Part shown: one piece after another, positions 42,025-51,744 of the stretch | How the letters are laid out: every line of letters begins with the position of its first letter | Position numbering within the stretch: position 1 is the stretch's first letter | Assembly: GCA_031285625.1 (NCBI GenBank) | Contig: JAITVV010000036.1 | Location: 1 to 64,000, forward strand | Length of the DNA: 64,000 nucleotides | Direction: 5' to 3' | Source: Prevotella sp. | GTDB lineage: Bacteria > Bacteroidota > Bacteroidia > Bacteroidales > Dysgonomonadaceae | Translations under genes and position numbers: made by a program | The notes under the pieces: model-generated | Seen by the model: the letters and a program-made list of their open reading frames with translations, nothing else | Told to the model about the DNA's origin: nothing | The model's database searches: none

Positions 42025-43032
42025 ATGTCATATAAAATAGCGGTTTTCGATACAAAGCCATATGATCGGGCTACTTTCGACAAAGTGAATGAAAAATATG
42101 GTTATGAGTTGACATATCATAAAGAACATCTGGATATCAATAATGTTTTATTAGCAAGCGGTTCTGATGCAGTATGCATTTTTGTAAATGCAGTCGTAGA
42201 TACAGCTGTTGTTGATAAACTTGCATCATACGGGGTGAAATTGATAGCGCTTCGTTGCGCCGGATTTAACAATGTAGATGTAAGAGCTGCTTCGCAGAAG
42301 GGTATAAGGGTTGTTCGTGTTCCGGATTACTCACCCCATGCTATTGCAGAACATACTTTAGCTTTAATGCTTTGTCTCAATCGTAAAGTACATCGTGCAT
42401 TTCTGCGTACCCGTGACGGAAACTTCTCTTTGGTTGGATTCGAAGGCTTTGATATGTATGGTAAAACTATCGGAGTAATAGGAACCGGTAAAATCGGAAA
42501 AGTTGCTATCGGGTTGTTTAAAGGATTAGGTATGAATGTACTTGCCTATGATCTGTATCCCGATACAGCATATGCTGAGGCTATTGGTATGAAGTATGTT
42601 ACCTTGGATGAGTTATATGCTAACTCTGATATAATTACATTACATTGCCCTTTAACAAAGGAGACAGAATATATTATCAGTGATAAGTCGATCAGTAAAA
42701 TGAAAGATGGGGTGATGATAGTAAATACCGGTCGTGGTAAACTTATTCACACCAGGCATTTGATAGATGGCTTACTTAGCCGGAAGGTTGGATATGCAGG
42801 ATTGGATGTATACGAAGAAGAGGGTGCCTACTTTTATGAAGATCACTCAGATGCTGTTATGACAGACGATGTTTTGGCTCGTTTGTTATCTTTCAACAAT
42901 GTAATTGTAACATCTCATCAGGCTTTCTTTACACAAGAGGCAATGGGAAATATAGCTCACACAACTATGGATAATATCCTGGACTTCTTTGAAGGTCGTG
43001 AACTAAAAAATGAAGTCGTGTATAAGGCTTAA
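42025..43032 (+). CDS. ldhA: D-lactate dehydrogenase (D-2-hydroxyacid dehydrogenase)
   Basis: A 335-residue NAD-dependent D-2-hydroxyacid dehydrogenase. The substrate-loop block is LRCAGFNNVDV, the nucleotide fold is GVIGTGKIGKVA (GxGxxG at about 153-158), and the catalytic residues are Arg237 (NTGRGKL), a Glu near 264-265 (DVYEEEGAYF) and His298 (VTSHQAF). The FYEDHSD-type insert, written YFYEDHSDAVMTDDVLARLL, is characteristic of the fermentative LdhA group. It reduces pyruvate to D-lactate in anaerobic redox balance. It has its own promoter. The amidase gene follows after 23 bases and may share the transcript. Confidence 0.9.
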   Translation: MSYKIAVFDTKPYDRATFDKVNEKYGYELTYHKEHLDINNVLLASGSDAVCIFVNAVVDTAVVDKLASYGVKLIALRCAGFNNVDVRAASQKGIRVVRVPDYSPHAIAEHTLALMLCLNRKVHRAFLRTRDGNFSLVGFEGFDMYGKTIGVIGTGKIGKVAIGLFKGLGMNVLAYDLYPDTAYAEAIGMKYVTLDELYANSDIITLHCPLTKETEYIISDKSISKMKDGVMIVNTGRGKLIHTRHLIDGLLSRKVGYAGLDVYEEEGAYFYEDHSDAVMTDDVLARLLSFNNVIVTSHQAFFTQEAMGNIAHTTMDNILDFFEGRELKNEVVYKA

Positions 43033-43055
43033 CTTTATACATTATTAAACTCAGA

Positions 43056-44192
43056 ATGAAAAGAGTCTTTAGTATTATTTTACTCTTGCTTTTTATTGTT
43101 AGCAACGCCAATGCAGCAGATTCCAAATTTGTTGTGGTGATTGATGCCGGACATGGTGGTAAAGATGCCGGGGCTGTAAGAGGTTCTTACAAAGAGAAAA
43201 ATATTAATCTGGGGGTTGCTTTAGCTTTAGGACAATATATTGAGAATAATCATAAGGATGTAAAAGTTGTATATACACGCAAAACAGATGTATTTGTAGA
43301 CTTGGATAAGAGGGCGGATATAGCCAATAAGGCAAAAGCTAATCTCTTTATATCTATCCATACTAATTCAACGGCGGCAAGAAACACATCCGTGTCTGGT
43401 GCTGATACCTATATTCTCGGTTTGGCCCGAAGTGAGGAGAATCTCGAAGTGGCAAAACGGGAGAACTCTGTTATTTTACTTGAGGATAATTATCGCACAA
43501 AATATGAAGGATTTGATCCTAATTCTCCCGAGTCATATATCATTTTTGAGTTTATGACGAATAAGTTTATGGAGCAGAGTTTGCAATTTGCATCATTTGT
43601 ACAGGCAGATTTCAAAAGTGTAGCTAAACGTGCTGATAGAGGGGTTCGTCAGGCAGGTTTCTTAGTTTTAAGAAAAACCAGTGCTCCAAGTGTCCTAATT
43701 GAACTGGGTTTTATAAACAACCAGTCGGAGGCTAGTTTCCTTGTCACAGAAAGAGGGCAGCAAACGATGGCGTCAGCTATATATTCCGGATTTAAAAAAT
43801 TTAAACGGGATTTTGACAAAAAACAAGGTAAGCTTATCGTAGAGTCTAACGATAAAGATGATCTGCTGGTAATGGGATCTAAAGAAATTGCAAGTACAGA
43901 CTCTTCTACAAAAGTGAGTGTGGCGGAAGTGAAAGATAATATATCAACAAAACAGAATGGCCAAATAGAATACAGGATTCAGTTTTATACGTCAACGAAG
44001 AAATTACCTGATAACTCTTCTGTTTTTAAAGGTTTATCTCCTGTTTCATTCTATCAAGATGCCAATGGATATAAGTATACATACGGTTCAACTAATAGTC
44101 TGAATCAAATTGTCAAAATATTGAAAGAAGTCAGACCTAAATTTAAAGACGCTTTTGTTGTTAAATTTAAAGACGGAGAACGTATAAATTAA
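43056..44192 (+). CDS. amiC: N-acetylmuramoyl-L-alanine amidase
   Basis: A 378-residue exported amidase_3 protein (signal peptide to about residue 20, NANAA). VIDAGHGGKDAGA has the first zinc His, EKNINLGVAL the metal Glu, LFISIHTNS the second zinc His, and PSVLIELGFINNQSEA the catalytic Glu. It cleaves the amide between muramic acid and the peptide stem. A C-terminal region of about 130 residues (about 250-378) starts low-complexity and ends with a SPOR-like strand pattern (YRIQFYTSTKKLPDN, then GYKYTYGSTNSLNQIVKIL). SPOR domains bind denuded glycan, which would target it to division sites. It lies 38 bases upstream of the mlaD-type gene. Confidence 0.88.
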   Translation: MKRVFSIILLLLFIVSNANAADSKFVVVIDAGHGGKDAGAVRGSYKEKNINLGVALALGQYIENNHKDVKVVYTRKTDVFVDLDKRADIANKAKANLFISIHTNSTAARNTSVSGADTYILGLARSEENLEVAKRENSVILLEDNYRTKYEGFDPNSPESYIIFEFMTNKFMEQSLQFASFVQADFKSVAKRADRGVRQAGFLVLRKTSAPSVLIELGFINNQSEASFLVTERGQQTMASAIYSGFKKFKRDFDKKQGKLIVESNDKDDLLVMGSKEIASTDSSTKVSVAEVKDNISTKQNGQIEYRIQFYTSTKKLPDNSSVFKGLSPVSFYQDANGYKYTYGSTNSLNQIVKILKEVRPKFKDAFVVKFKDGERIN

Positions 44193-44230
44193 TACACAGA
44201 TAAAGATAAAAATTATACAATAGAACTATT

Positions 44231-45118
44231 ATGAATAAAATATCGAAAGAAGTAAAGATCGGTTTAGCCTTTGTTATTGCAATTTTTATATTGTATTATG
44301 GAATCAGCTTCCTTAAAGGAATTAATATATTTAAGCCATCAAACTCGTTTATGGTCGTTTTTGACGATGTTGCCGGTTTGACACAAGCTACCCCTGTTAC
44401 ATTAAATGGTTTTCAGGTAGGTTTAGTATCTTCTATGGAATTAGATGCAAAACATAATAACAGGGTGATCACTTACCTGGATATGGATAAAGGTATAAAG
44501 ATACCGAAAGGGAGTAAAATGATTTTGGATGTATCTGTTTTAGGATCGGCTACAATAATGATGGAAACAAATCCATATACTCAGGAGTATGTATCCAATA
44601 CTGATACAATTGTAGGAATTCGGAATAAAGGAATGATAGACGCTGCTGGCAATATGTTGCCACAGGTTCAGAATCTTTTACCGAAGATCGACTCTATTCT
44701 TTCCGGTATTAATTTATTGGTCAATAGTCCGGCTTTGACGCAATCATTAGCTGATGTGAATCAGATAACAAATGATTTGGCAAAAACGACTAAACAGCTG
44801 AACTCTATGATGGCAACACTGAATAAAGATGTTCCTACCATCACAGGTAACCTTAGTCAGGTTTCTACAGACTTGACAGGTGTCTCTAAACAATTTAATC
44901 AAATAGATCTGGCGGCTACTTATAAATCTGTAGATGCTACTATGAAGAATATCGAAAGTCTTTCGGTGAAGATGAACTCCAAAGAGAGTTCTCTTGGTTT
45001 GTTATTAAATGACCGTCAGCTTTATGATAGCCTGAATGCCACAATCGGCAATGCATCGTTGTTACTCAAGGATGTTAAAGAAAATCCATCCCGTTATATT
45101 AATGTGAAGGTATTTTAA
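44231..45118 (+). CDS. mlaD: MlaD-family (MCE) lipid-transport protein
   Basis: A 295-residue protein with one N-terminal membrane helix (about 9-28, KIGLAFVIAIFILYYGISFL) and an MCE domain at about 37-115 (SFMVVFDDVAGLTQATPVTLNG, SVLGSATIMMETNP). A long helical C-terminal part with heptad-like spacing completes it (LPKIDSILSGINLLVNSP, MNSKESSLGLLLNDRQLYDS). MlaD-type proteins form hexameric rings that move phospholipids between membranes. The ATPase and permease genes of a Mla system are not adjacent here. It is followed by a short palindrome rather than a classical terminator. Confidence 0.85.
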   Translation: MNKISKEVKIGLAFVIAIFILYYGISFLKGINIFKPSNSFMVVFDDVAGLTQATPVTLNGFQVGLVSSMELDAKHNNRVITYLDMDKGIKIPKGSKMILDVSVLGSATIMMETNPYTQEYVSNTDTIVGIRNKGMIDAAGNMLPQVQNLLPKIDSILSGINLLVNSPALTQSLADVNQITNDLAKTTKQLNSMMATLNKDVPTITGNLSQVSTDLTGVSKQFNQIDLAATYKSVDATMKNIESLSVKMNSKESSLGLLLNDRQLYDSLNATIGNASLLLKDVKENPSRYINVKVF

Positions 45119-45441
45119 GGGCGTTATTTAGAATAATTCTAAATAGGTTAAATCGTTCATTTTTTATAAAGTTGTAGCACTAATCCTCTTGGGGGTATAT
45201 TTCGAATTTGTTAAAATGTTGTTACATTTTAGAATCGGCTTATAAGTGTTTGATTCTGTTTGTCTTGCATGTTAATTAATGACTGATGATGAAAAAAATA
45301 CCTAACTGGTTGACTTTAAATCAGATATTTCTTTAATTGGAAATGCAAATTTGCACCGACTTTTTTTTATTGAAATTAATTCGGAAATTTACATTCAGAA
45401 GCTATTAAGAAATATTCAAAAACATATTTTAGTATAAGTAA
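45119..45441. other. 323-base intergenic region upstream of dnaA
   Basis: A 10-1-10 palindrome (TATTTAGAAT-A-ATTCTAAATA, 45125-45145) follows mlaD; it lacks a T-run and could be a terminator stem or an operator. Near dnaA, GCAAATTTGCACC (45345-45357) resembles a degenerate -7 box. No cluster of DnaA boxes (TTATCCACA-like) was seen, so an origin is not claimed. Confidence 0.45.
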
Positions 45442-46842
45442 ATGGAACAAACATCCACTCGGAAATTATGGACTAATTGTTTGCGCGTTTTTCAGGACAA
45501 CGTTACTGAGGCCGCTTTTAAGACCTGGTTTCTGCCTATTGTACCTCTATCTTATGAGAATAAGGTGTTTACAATACAAGTTCCAAGTCAGTTCTTTTAT
45601 GAGTATTTAGAAGATAAGTTTGTAGATTTGCTTAAAGCCACATTATACAGGGAGATTGGTAACGATACTATATTACAATATCGTGTGCTGATGGAAAACA
45701 CAACTAATACTGTTGTTGATTATCGTGGCGATGTTAAATCTACATCCGATAAAGTCTTAAGTAAAAACGCGAATAAGATACCTAATCCATTTCAAAAAAT
45801 TGTTGCCGATGATTTTGATTCGCAACTGAATAATAAGTATACATTCGATAATTTTTTTGAAGGTGACAGTAACAAGCTTGCCCGTACGGCCGGCGAGGCT
45901 ATAACAAAGAATCCGGGTAAGACTGCATTCAATCCTCTGTTTGTTCATGGTACATCAGGTGTTGGTAAAACGCACTTATGCCATGCCGTGGGGAACAGAA
46001 TAAAGGAATTGTTTCCTGAAAAGCGTGTCTTATATGTATCTGCCCATCTGTTCAAGGTACAATATGCTGAAGCAGGGCGCTACAATACAACAAATGATTT
46101 TATTAATTTTTATCAGGGAATTGATGTCTTGATTATAGATGATATCCATGAACTGGCTGGAATAGAAAAAACTCAAAATACTTTATTTCATATATTCAAT
46201 CACTTACATCAGAATAATAAGCAATTAATTCTGACTTGTGATAAGTCTCCATCAGAATTGCAAGGAGTAGAAGAAAGATTATTAACCCGTTTCAGATGGG
46301 GATTAACAACTAAAGTTGATAATCCTGATAAAGGCTTAAGGCTTAAGATCCTTCAAAATAAGATTTTGCATGATGGATTGTCTATCCCCGAAGATGTAGT
46401 GGATTACATTGCCGAGAATGTAACAGATAACGCCCGTGATCTTGAAGGTATCATTGTTTCTATAATGGCACACTCGCTTGTTTATAACAAAGAGATAGAT
46501 TTGCCTTTGGCCAGACGTGTTATAGGACAGGCTATAAAGAAAATAGAAGCTAAGAAAATTACAATAAATGCTATTGAATCTGTAGTTTGTGATTTTTATA
46601 ATATTAAATGTGAATTGATACATACTGCTTCAAGAAAGCGACAGATTGTACAAGCCAGGCAGGTTACAATGTACTTGTCAAAGAATTATACAGAAATGTC
46701 TCTCGCACAGATTGGGTCACTAATAGGAAAGAAAAATCATGCAACTGTTCTTCATGCCTGTCGCACCGTAAAGGAGCAGATGGAAGTTGATAAAGTTTTC
46801 AGAGAAGAGATAGCTGAAATAGAAAAGAAATTAAAAGGTTGA
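45442..46842 (+). CDS. dnaA: Chromosomal replication initiator DnaA
   Basis: A 466-residue DnaA. Domain I (about 1-85, with KTWFLPIVPLSYE) and a short linker precede the AAA+ domain. Walker A is GTSGVGKT at 170-177 and Walker B VLIIDDIHEL at about 229-238, followed by RLLTRFRWGL (sensor/arginine region). Domain IV is at about 375-466, with the DnaA signature region KRQIVQARQVTMYLSKNYTE, then SLAQIGSLIGKKNHATVLHA. It opens the origin and recruits the helicase. dnaA here is not next to dnaN/recF, which is usual in Bacteroidetes. A convergent terminator overlaps its stop codon. Confidence 0.96.
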   Translation: MEQTSTRKLWTNCLRVFQDNVTEAAFKTWFLPIVPLSYENKVFTIQVPSQFFYEYLEDKFVDLLKATLYREIGNDTILQYRVLMENTTNTVVDYRGDVKSTSDKVLSKNANKIPNPFQKIVADDFDSQLNNKYTFDNFFEGDSNKLARTAGEAITKNPGKTAFNPLFVHGTSGVGKTHLCHAVGNRIKELFPEKRVLYVSAHLFKVQYAEAGRYNTTNDFINFYQGIDVLIIDDIHELAGIEKTQNTLFHIFNHLHQNNKQLILTCDKSPSELQGVEERLLTRFRWGLTTKVDNPDKGLRLKILQNKILHDGLSIPEDVVDYIAENVTDNARDLEGIIVSIMAHSLVYNKEIDLPLARRVIGQAIKKIEAKKITINAIESVVCDFYNIKCELIHTASRKRQIVQARQVTMYLSKNYTEMSLAQIGSLIGKKNHATVLHACRTVKEQMEVDKVFREEIAEIEKKLKG

Positions 46843-46862
46843 AATTATTTTCAACCTTTTTT
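46833..46862. terminator. Bidirectional terminator after dnaA
   Basis: A 12-base stem AAAAGGTTGAAA (46833-46844) with TTTCAACCTTTT (46849-46860). The left arm includes the dnaA stop codon. The minus-strand transglutaminase gene ends at 46864. Confidence 0.88.
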
Positions 46863-46863
46863 A

Positions 46864-48726
46864 TTAGAGCTTCTTTAATACTAATTTTCGTTTTACCGCT
46901 GAATTTATTTCAGTAAAAAAAGTCTTGATTTCTTTATACTGGTTCTTATTATATCTCCCAGAAGAGATATCTATATTTTGTGTATAAACAACCTTATTCC
47001 CATCTACGACAGATTTTGTTGTCAATGTTCCAAATGGTGTTTGTATAGAAAGATCTTTGGGTAATGACTCGGTTGTATAGGATTCCGGTATAGTAAAAGT
47101 TATTATATCTGTTTCAGAATACCCATCACCTATTTCTATATCCTGTGTTCTAGATGTAGATGTGAATATATTATAGTTTCCCTTCTTTAAAGGGCATATA
47201 GGAGCAAATATGCGTGTACCTGTCTTGTTTGTAAAATCACTGGCTTCAAAATTTGCCGTTAATGTACAAGAAGGAAGTGCTGACCTATTTTCAGAAACCT
47301 GGATTTGTGATATCTGTATTTTAGGCATACTGATATTTGTATTTATATACTCCAATTCTTTTTCCCTGTCTTTAGAGGTCATTCTATATACATTATCTCC
47401 ATATTGATGAAGATGTTCTGTCAAAACCATTTTTCCCTTCGTGCCTCCATCTTCTGATATATTGATCTCAAGTATGGATTCCTTCTTATTTTGCAAATCT
47501 TGATATTCAGGGAGGCGGCACATTTTACCTCCTTCATCTGATATGATGAGAGCATTATGGCCAGCTATATTATCATGAATATAGCCAAATGGTAATGTCT
47601 GGCTGGTGCATTCGAGCCATATGCTGTCATTTTGGATAGGAACGAGCAATATAACATGGTTAGCCTGATTGAAGTTTGGAAAGTCTGGCAGAAGATTAGG
47701 CTCATCCATACTTATAACACAATAATTGGATGGGATGCCTATTGCTTTTAGCATGGCTTTCATTAAGTTGGTCAGCCCTTTGCAGTCTCCAAAATTGTTC
47801 TTGACTACAGTTGTTGCATCAATAGGCTGGTAACCTCCAATACCTAACTGGATACTTACATATCTATAATTGTTTTGAAGGTATTTATATAATATTGCGG
47901 TTTTCTCTTTATCACTTTTTGCTTCCTTGGTTAGTTCTTCCAACTTGTTTGTGAAATCGATAGGTAGATTATCCTTTCCTTCCAATAGATTGTATACCCA
48001 GTCTCCGTAACTTTTCCAGTCAGCCATATTGCCACAGTGTGAATCATAGCAGAAGTCTGAAGGAGCAATCAATACTCGTGGACATATTTCTCTGAAAACC
48101 GGAGCCAGGGGTTCTCTGTCTATAGCCTTAAGCTTTTCAGTGCTGAATGTATATATATGTTTATTACCAGCTATTTCGTCTCTGATGCTGCATTCAAAAT
48201 TGGAGTCATAACGTAACTTCATTTCTGTTGGTAATTCAATTACGTATTTAGCCTTTTCCACCGAGATCATAGAGCCGGGCATAGGGGCAAAAGCCGGATA
48301 GGATAATATTCCGTTTTTCCATTTCTCCTGATAATTATATTCTACTGTGTAAGGATAGTTTGGTTGCTTACATTCATAATAAATGGAGTAGTCGTCTGTG
48401 CTCTGATGCTCGGATAGTGAGGAGATAGTGAGGTCTTTCTTTCCTATTTTCTTTATCACCGCTCCTGATGCATTTTTAATTACTCCTGAAAAATTTTTCA
48501 GCTCTCTGAACTTGTCCCCATATGTAGAAAAGTGAGCATAATATTCACCTTGCTTATTTAATATCGTGATAACCTTAGTGACATTGAATGTACCGTTATT
48601 CAGATCTGTTTGTGTAAATACCGCTGAATAGTCTTGTACGATTGCACATGTCTTGTCCGGTCCTTGTTGAGCATAGAGTGTTGAAATTATAAAAAGAAGT
48701 ACTCCCAGTAATAAATATTTGTTCAT
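46864..48726 (-). CDS. DUF3857/transglutaminase-like exported protein, copy 1
   Basis: A 620-residue protein with a signal peptide (about 1-19, TLYAQ). DUF3857 is in the first 230 residues (VTKVITILNKQGEYYAHFST, YTVEYNYQEKWKNG). A transglutaminase-like fold at about 275-400 follows, with NYRYVSIQLGIGGYQPIDA, NNFGDCKGLTNLMKAML (candidate Cys in GDCKG) and the His-containing NQANHVILLVPI. A beta-rich C-terminal domain completes it. Predicted periplasmic; Cys and His of a papain-like site appear present, so amidase or transglutaminase activity is possible. It lies 6 bases from the paralog upstream, so the two form an operon. Confidence 0.82.
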   Translation of the reverse strand: MNKYLLLGVLLFIISTLYAQQGPDKTCAIVQDYSAVFTQTDLNNGTFNVTKVITILNKQGEYYAHFSTYGDKFRELKNFSGVIKNASGAVIKKIGKKDLTISSLSEHQSTDDYSIYYECKQPNYPYTVEYNYQEKWKNGILSYPAFAPMPGSMISVEKAKYVIELPTEMKLRYDSNFECSIRDEIAGNKHIYTFSTEKLKAIDREPLAPVFREICPRVLIAPSDFCYDSHCGNMADWKSYGDWVYNLLEGKDNLPIDFTNKLEELTKEAKSDKEKTAILYKYLQNNYRYVSIQLGIGGYQPIDATTVVKNNFGDCKGLTNLMKAMLKAIGIPSNYCVISMDEPNLLPDFPNFNQANHVILLVPIQNDSIWLECTSQTLPFGYIHDNIAGHNALIISDEGGKMCRLPEYQDLQNKKESILEINISEDGGTKGKMVLTEHLHQYGDNVYRMTSKDREKELEYINTNISMPKIQISQIQVSENRSALPSCTLTANFEASDFTNKTGTRIFAPICPLKKGNYNIFTSTSRTQDIEIGDGYSETDIITFTIPESYTTESLPKDLSIQTPFGTLTTKSVVDGNKVVYTQNIDISSGRYNKNQYKEIKTFFTEINSAVKRKLVLKKL

Positions 48727-48732
48727 ATCCTT

Positions 48733-50715
48733 TTATTTATCATCTACCTTTTTTAATACCACTTGTTCGGAATTTTTAGCTATTACCTTTGCAAAGAAGT
48801 TTTTCAGATGTTCATATTCATCCGGAAGGAATGTCAATTTCTTCAATTGATATTGGTAGAATAATTTTATTAAATTCTCGGTTTGTCCAATACGGTATGT
48901 AAGCGTTATGTCACCATCGTTTAAAACCATTTTGGCAGGTTGGGGCATCTCATCCACAACATATCCTGAAGGTATATTTATATCTACTACTTGCAAATAG
49001 TTTAACAAATAATCGAATTGAACAGGGAAAACCCTGTTTTCTTCTTTAAAAGGATTTTCTGTAAAGAGCTTATCTACCATTGGATTGATATATAAAAAAT
49101 CGTCTCCTAAACTAGCATCTGTAGTTTGTGTAAATTCTATTTTTGCTGGAGCTGCAGATTCATCAAAGCCAGATGCATTAAAACTGTCGATTTCACAGTT
49201 TAATCTTTTAGCTAAAGATTCTATGTAATCTTCTTTACTTTTATGATTATAGTAATAGTTCTTTATATTATATGCCGAAGAGCCTTTTCTTATATCACTA
49301 ACTTTTCCTCTGTATTTTGAATCAACAAATGAAAATTGTGCAGTTTTAAGTATGGTTCCATTTGTGGCTAATGACAGGTTTACCCATCTGCAGCCGTTTT
49401 GCTTTATGATACGTGCTTGAGGGACCATGCACTTTTCGGGTAAAAGATTCCAGTCTCCATATTTTGCCGATGCGTCGGTAAAATACATCAGAGTATCTAT
49501 TCTCAGGCCTGTGATTACATAGTTGAATGCTGTAACGCTGGGGTGTGATATAGGCAATCTTCCATTGTCTCTTGTACTAAGGATAACCGGAAATGCGTCA
49601 AAACCACCAGCCTGAAGTGCATTGAGAAGCAGGAAGTTCATATCGGCAGTATTTCCAATTCCATTTTTGAGGATATCTTTGAGGTTTCCCGGACTGGCAG
49701 CTCTTTTGTCGTTCCATTTTACTTTTTGCTTAACGATATCTTGTATTTCTTTGGCTCTTTCTAGGGTGGTTTCCCCTTTTGCAATTACGTCTTTAAATAG
49801 ATCTGCTTTTTTCATATTTCCTCCAAAAGAGCTGGATAATATATCATTATCTATATTTTCCCACGAATTGGACATGTTCTTGGTGAGGCTATATGGCATC
49901 TGTACAGATTTCAATTCGAAAGAGACTTTCGTGATATAATCATTCACTGTCCATAAGTATGCTTCCTTTTTTAGAGCAGGTATATCTTTTCCTTCACTCT
50001 TTATCATTTCTGCTGTACATCGTACTGTTCCTGTTTGCAAACGTCCGTCATCATCCTTGTACCGTATATGAAATGTTTCATTTGATGGCTCTCTTTCCGA
50101 TTTTAAAGAGGCATAACCCTGATAGTTGATATTATATTTAAAATACTCAGGCAGCTTTGCTTCGAAGTATGTATATGCTACAGGAATGGATTCCTGAAAA
50201 CTAAAGTCTCTCAGGTCATAATAGAAATCAGAAACCAGAGTGTATTTATATTCAACAACAGAACCTACTTTTGCAGCAGGCATCGTAAATTTCTTTACTT
50301 TTATTTTGTTGTCTATATCTTCGTCTGTAATAAATTCTTTCGAGAGTTTTGCTTTTACAATATTTCCGTTCTCAAGATTGTATGTTGTTCCCGAAAGGCC
50401 ATTTATTTGTTCTTTCATAGAACGGCTCGATTCAGTATATACTATTTGTTGGTTACACCAATCTAATCCTTCCGTTTTTAGAATCTTTATTTTAACTTGT
50501 AATGAATATTCGAATTGAAATCCATAGAGGTCATTATATACAAAGCGTATGTCTCCTTTCTTTAATAATATTACAGCAGAGGCTGTCGTGTCTTGTGGAT
50601 AAACTGTCATATTCAGTTCATCAGCAGTTGCATTGCCATATTTAGATTGTGCATAACTTGTTCCGGATACTATGCATAAACATAGCATAAGGGCTACCGT
50701 GATATATTTTTTCAT
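48733..50715 (-). CDS. DUF3857/transglutaminase-like exported protein, copy 2
   Basis: A 660-residue protein with a signal peptide (cleavage near SYAQ, residue 23). DUF3857 is at the N-terminus (FQFEYSLQVKIKILKTEGLD, VGSVVEYKYTLVSDF). A transglutaminase-like core has the expected position of the catalytic Cys occupied by NGIGNTADMNFLLLNALQAG, where copy 1 has GDCKG; Asn-Thr-Ala replaces the Asp-Cys-Lys. This copy therefore probably lacks transglutaminase catalysis and may act as a binding or scaffold protein. It is the first gene of the two-gene operon. Confidence 0.8.
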   Translation of the reverse strand: MKKYITVALMLCLCIVSGTSYAQSKYGNATADELNMTVYPQDTTASAVILLKKGDIRFVYNDLYGFQFEYSLQVKIKILKTEGLDWCNQQIVYTESSRSMKEQINGLSGTTYNLENGNIVKAKLSKEFITDEDIDNKIKVKKFTMPAAKVGSVVEYKYTLVSDFYYDLRDFSFQESIPVAYTYFEAKLPEYFKYNINYQGYASLKSEREPSNETFHIRYKDDDGRLQTGTVRCTAEMIKSEGKDIPALKKEAYLWTVNDYITKVSFELKSVQMPYSLTKNMSNSWENIDNDILSSSFGGNMKKADLFKDVIAKGETTLERAKEIQDIVKQKVKWNDKRAASPGNLKDILKNGIGNTADMNFLLLNALQAGGFDAFPVILSTRDNGRLPISHPSVTAFNYVITGLRIDTLMYFTDASAKYGDWNLLPEKCMVPQARIIKQNGCRWVNLSLATNGTILKTAQFSFVDSKYRGKVSDIRKGSSAYNIKNYYYNHKSKEDYIESLAKRLNCEIDSFNASGFDESAAPAKIEFTQTTDASLGDDFLYINPMVDKLFTENPFKEENRVFPVQFDYLLNYLQVVDINIPSGYVVDEMPQPAKMVLNDGDITLTYRIGQTENLIKLFYQYQLKKLTFLPDEYEHLKNFFAKVIAKNSEQVVLKKVDDK

Positions 50716-50819
50716 ACAGAATTAGATAGATTGTAAATTTATGTAAATGTATGAAAAATAATATTAATAAATATGGGTAAAGATATGTCTTAGAACATTT
50801 ATTTCTTTTATGAATAAGG

Positions 50820-51440
50820 TTAGAATCCGCCTCTTTTTGTATTTATTTTTTCATCAATTTTTATTTTCCACTTGTCATTCTTATCAATAGTAAAATATAC
50901 TTTGTGATAATATATACCTGAATAACGCCCCTTTGACGTGATCGGACTGTTCTTAAGTCTGCCATCCAGTATGAATTCAAAGGCTTGAGTATTGTTATCA
51001 GAAGTTCTTATGATAAATTGTTCTATTCCGGCATATTCCAGGCCAAGAGAATCTGTTTTATTTATTGCCTGCTGACAGATATCCGGAATTTTTGAAAAAT
51101 CGTAATCATTTATTGAAGTGGGTTTTTGATAATCACTTTTAGTTTTAATAGTTTCTTCCTTTAATATTTTCCATGTGGACAGATCAATAGTGATATTTTT
51201 CTGCCCGCTATTTTCTGATGGGCTATAAGTAACGAATGCAGTTCCCATAATATTTAGTGAGCGGTCAGCAGATAGAAGTACTACTTCATCGATATGATTC
51301 TTATCTCCCAATAATTTGATCATCTCCTTATGGAATTTCTTAATATCAGCTTCGTCAGTGATACTTACCCCCAGCCAGCTATCACAGGATATAAAAATGA
51401 AAGTAAGTATAATGAGTCCTGTTTTTTTTAGGTTTTCCAT
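50820..51440 (-). CDS. Hypothetical lipoprotein
   Basis: A 206-residue lipoprotein (MENLKKTGLIILTFIFISC, lipobox cysteine C19). The body is mixed alpha/beta without a motif I recognise; KVYFTIDKNDKWKIKIDEK near the end suggests a beta-sheet ligand-binding or NTF2-like fold, but this is only a guess. It lies 104 bases upstream of the DUF3857 pair on the same strand, and could share transcription with it. Confidence 0.65.
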   Translation of the reverse strand: MENLKKTGLIILTFIFISCDSWLGVSITDEADIKKFHKEMIKLLGDKNHIDEVVLLSADRSLNIMGTAFVTYSPSENSGQKNITIDLSTWKILKEETIKTKSDYQKPTSINDYDFSKIPDICQQAINKTDSLGLEYAGIEQFIIRTSDNNTQAFEFILDGRLKNSPITSKGRYSGIYYHKVYFTIDKNDKWKIKIDEKINTKRGGF

Positions 51441-51744
51441 TTTATCATCATTTGAGAAGTATAAAAGAAATAAAAATACTTTTCAAAAAGAAATACAGGG
51501 AGAACTCTTTTAAGAAATTATTAATTCTCATTTGTTAATTTCTTTTTATTTGCTCAAAATATTGATCTTTTTTTCGTCAAGTTATCAGAATGTAAACTTC
51601 ACATGACAAAATGCTGTGTTTTGGCTTCTGATGCGATTTTTTATTAAGTTATTGATAAAATATATGAGTCATTTTGTTCTTTTTTGAGAAATAAAAAAAG
51701 TATCTTTGTGGACTGTAAAAACAAAGTATGTTAAAAACGAGGAT
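51441..51744. other. 304-base intergenic region upstream of the nuo operon
   Basis: It contains a clear -7 box, TATCTTTG (51701-51708), 37 bases before the nuoA ATG. TTG triplets lie at 51674-51676 and 51684-51686, neither at ideal spacing. The rest is AT-rich with no hairpin or gene recognised. Confidence 0.55.
51701..51708 (+). promoter_or_regulatory. -7 promoter box of the nuo operon
   Basis: TATCTTTG followed by TGG is an exact Bacteroidetes -7 box. The leader would be about 30 bases. Confidence 0.55.

Noticed and set aside
45119-45441. Replication origin next to dnaA
   Set aside because: No cluster of TTATCCACA-like boxes or AT-rich unwinding repeats was seen. In Bacteroidetes the origin need not adjoin dnaA.
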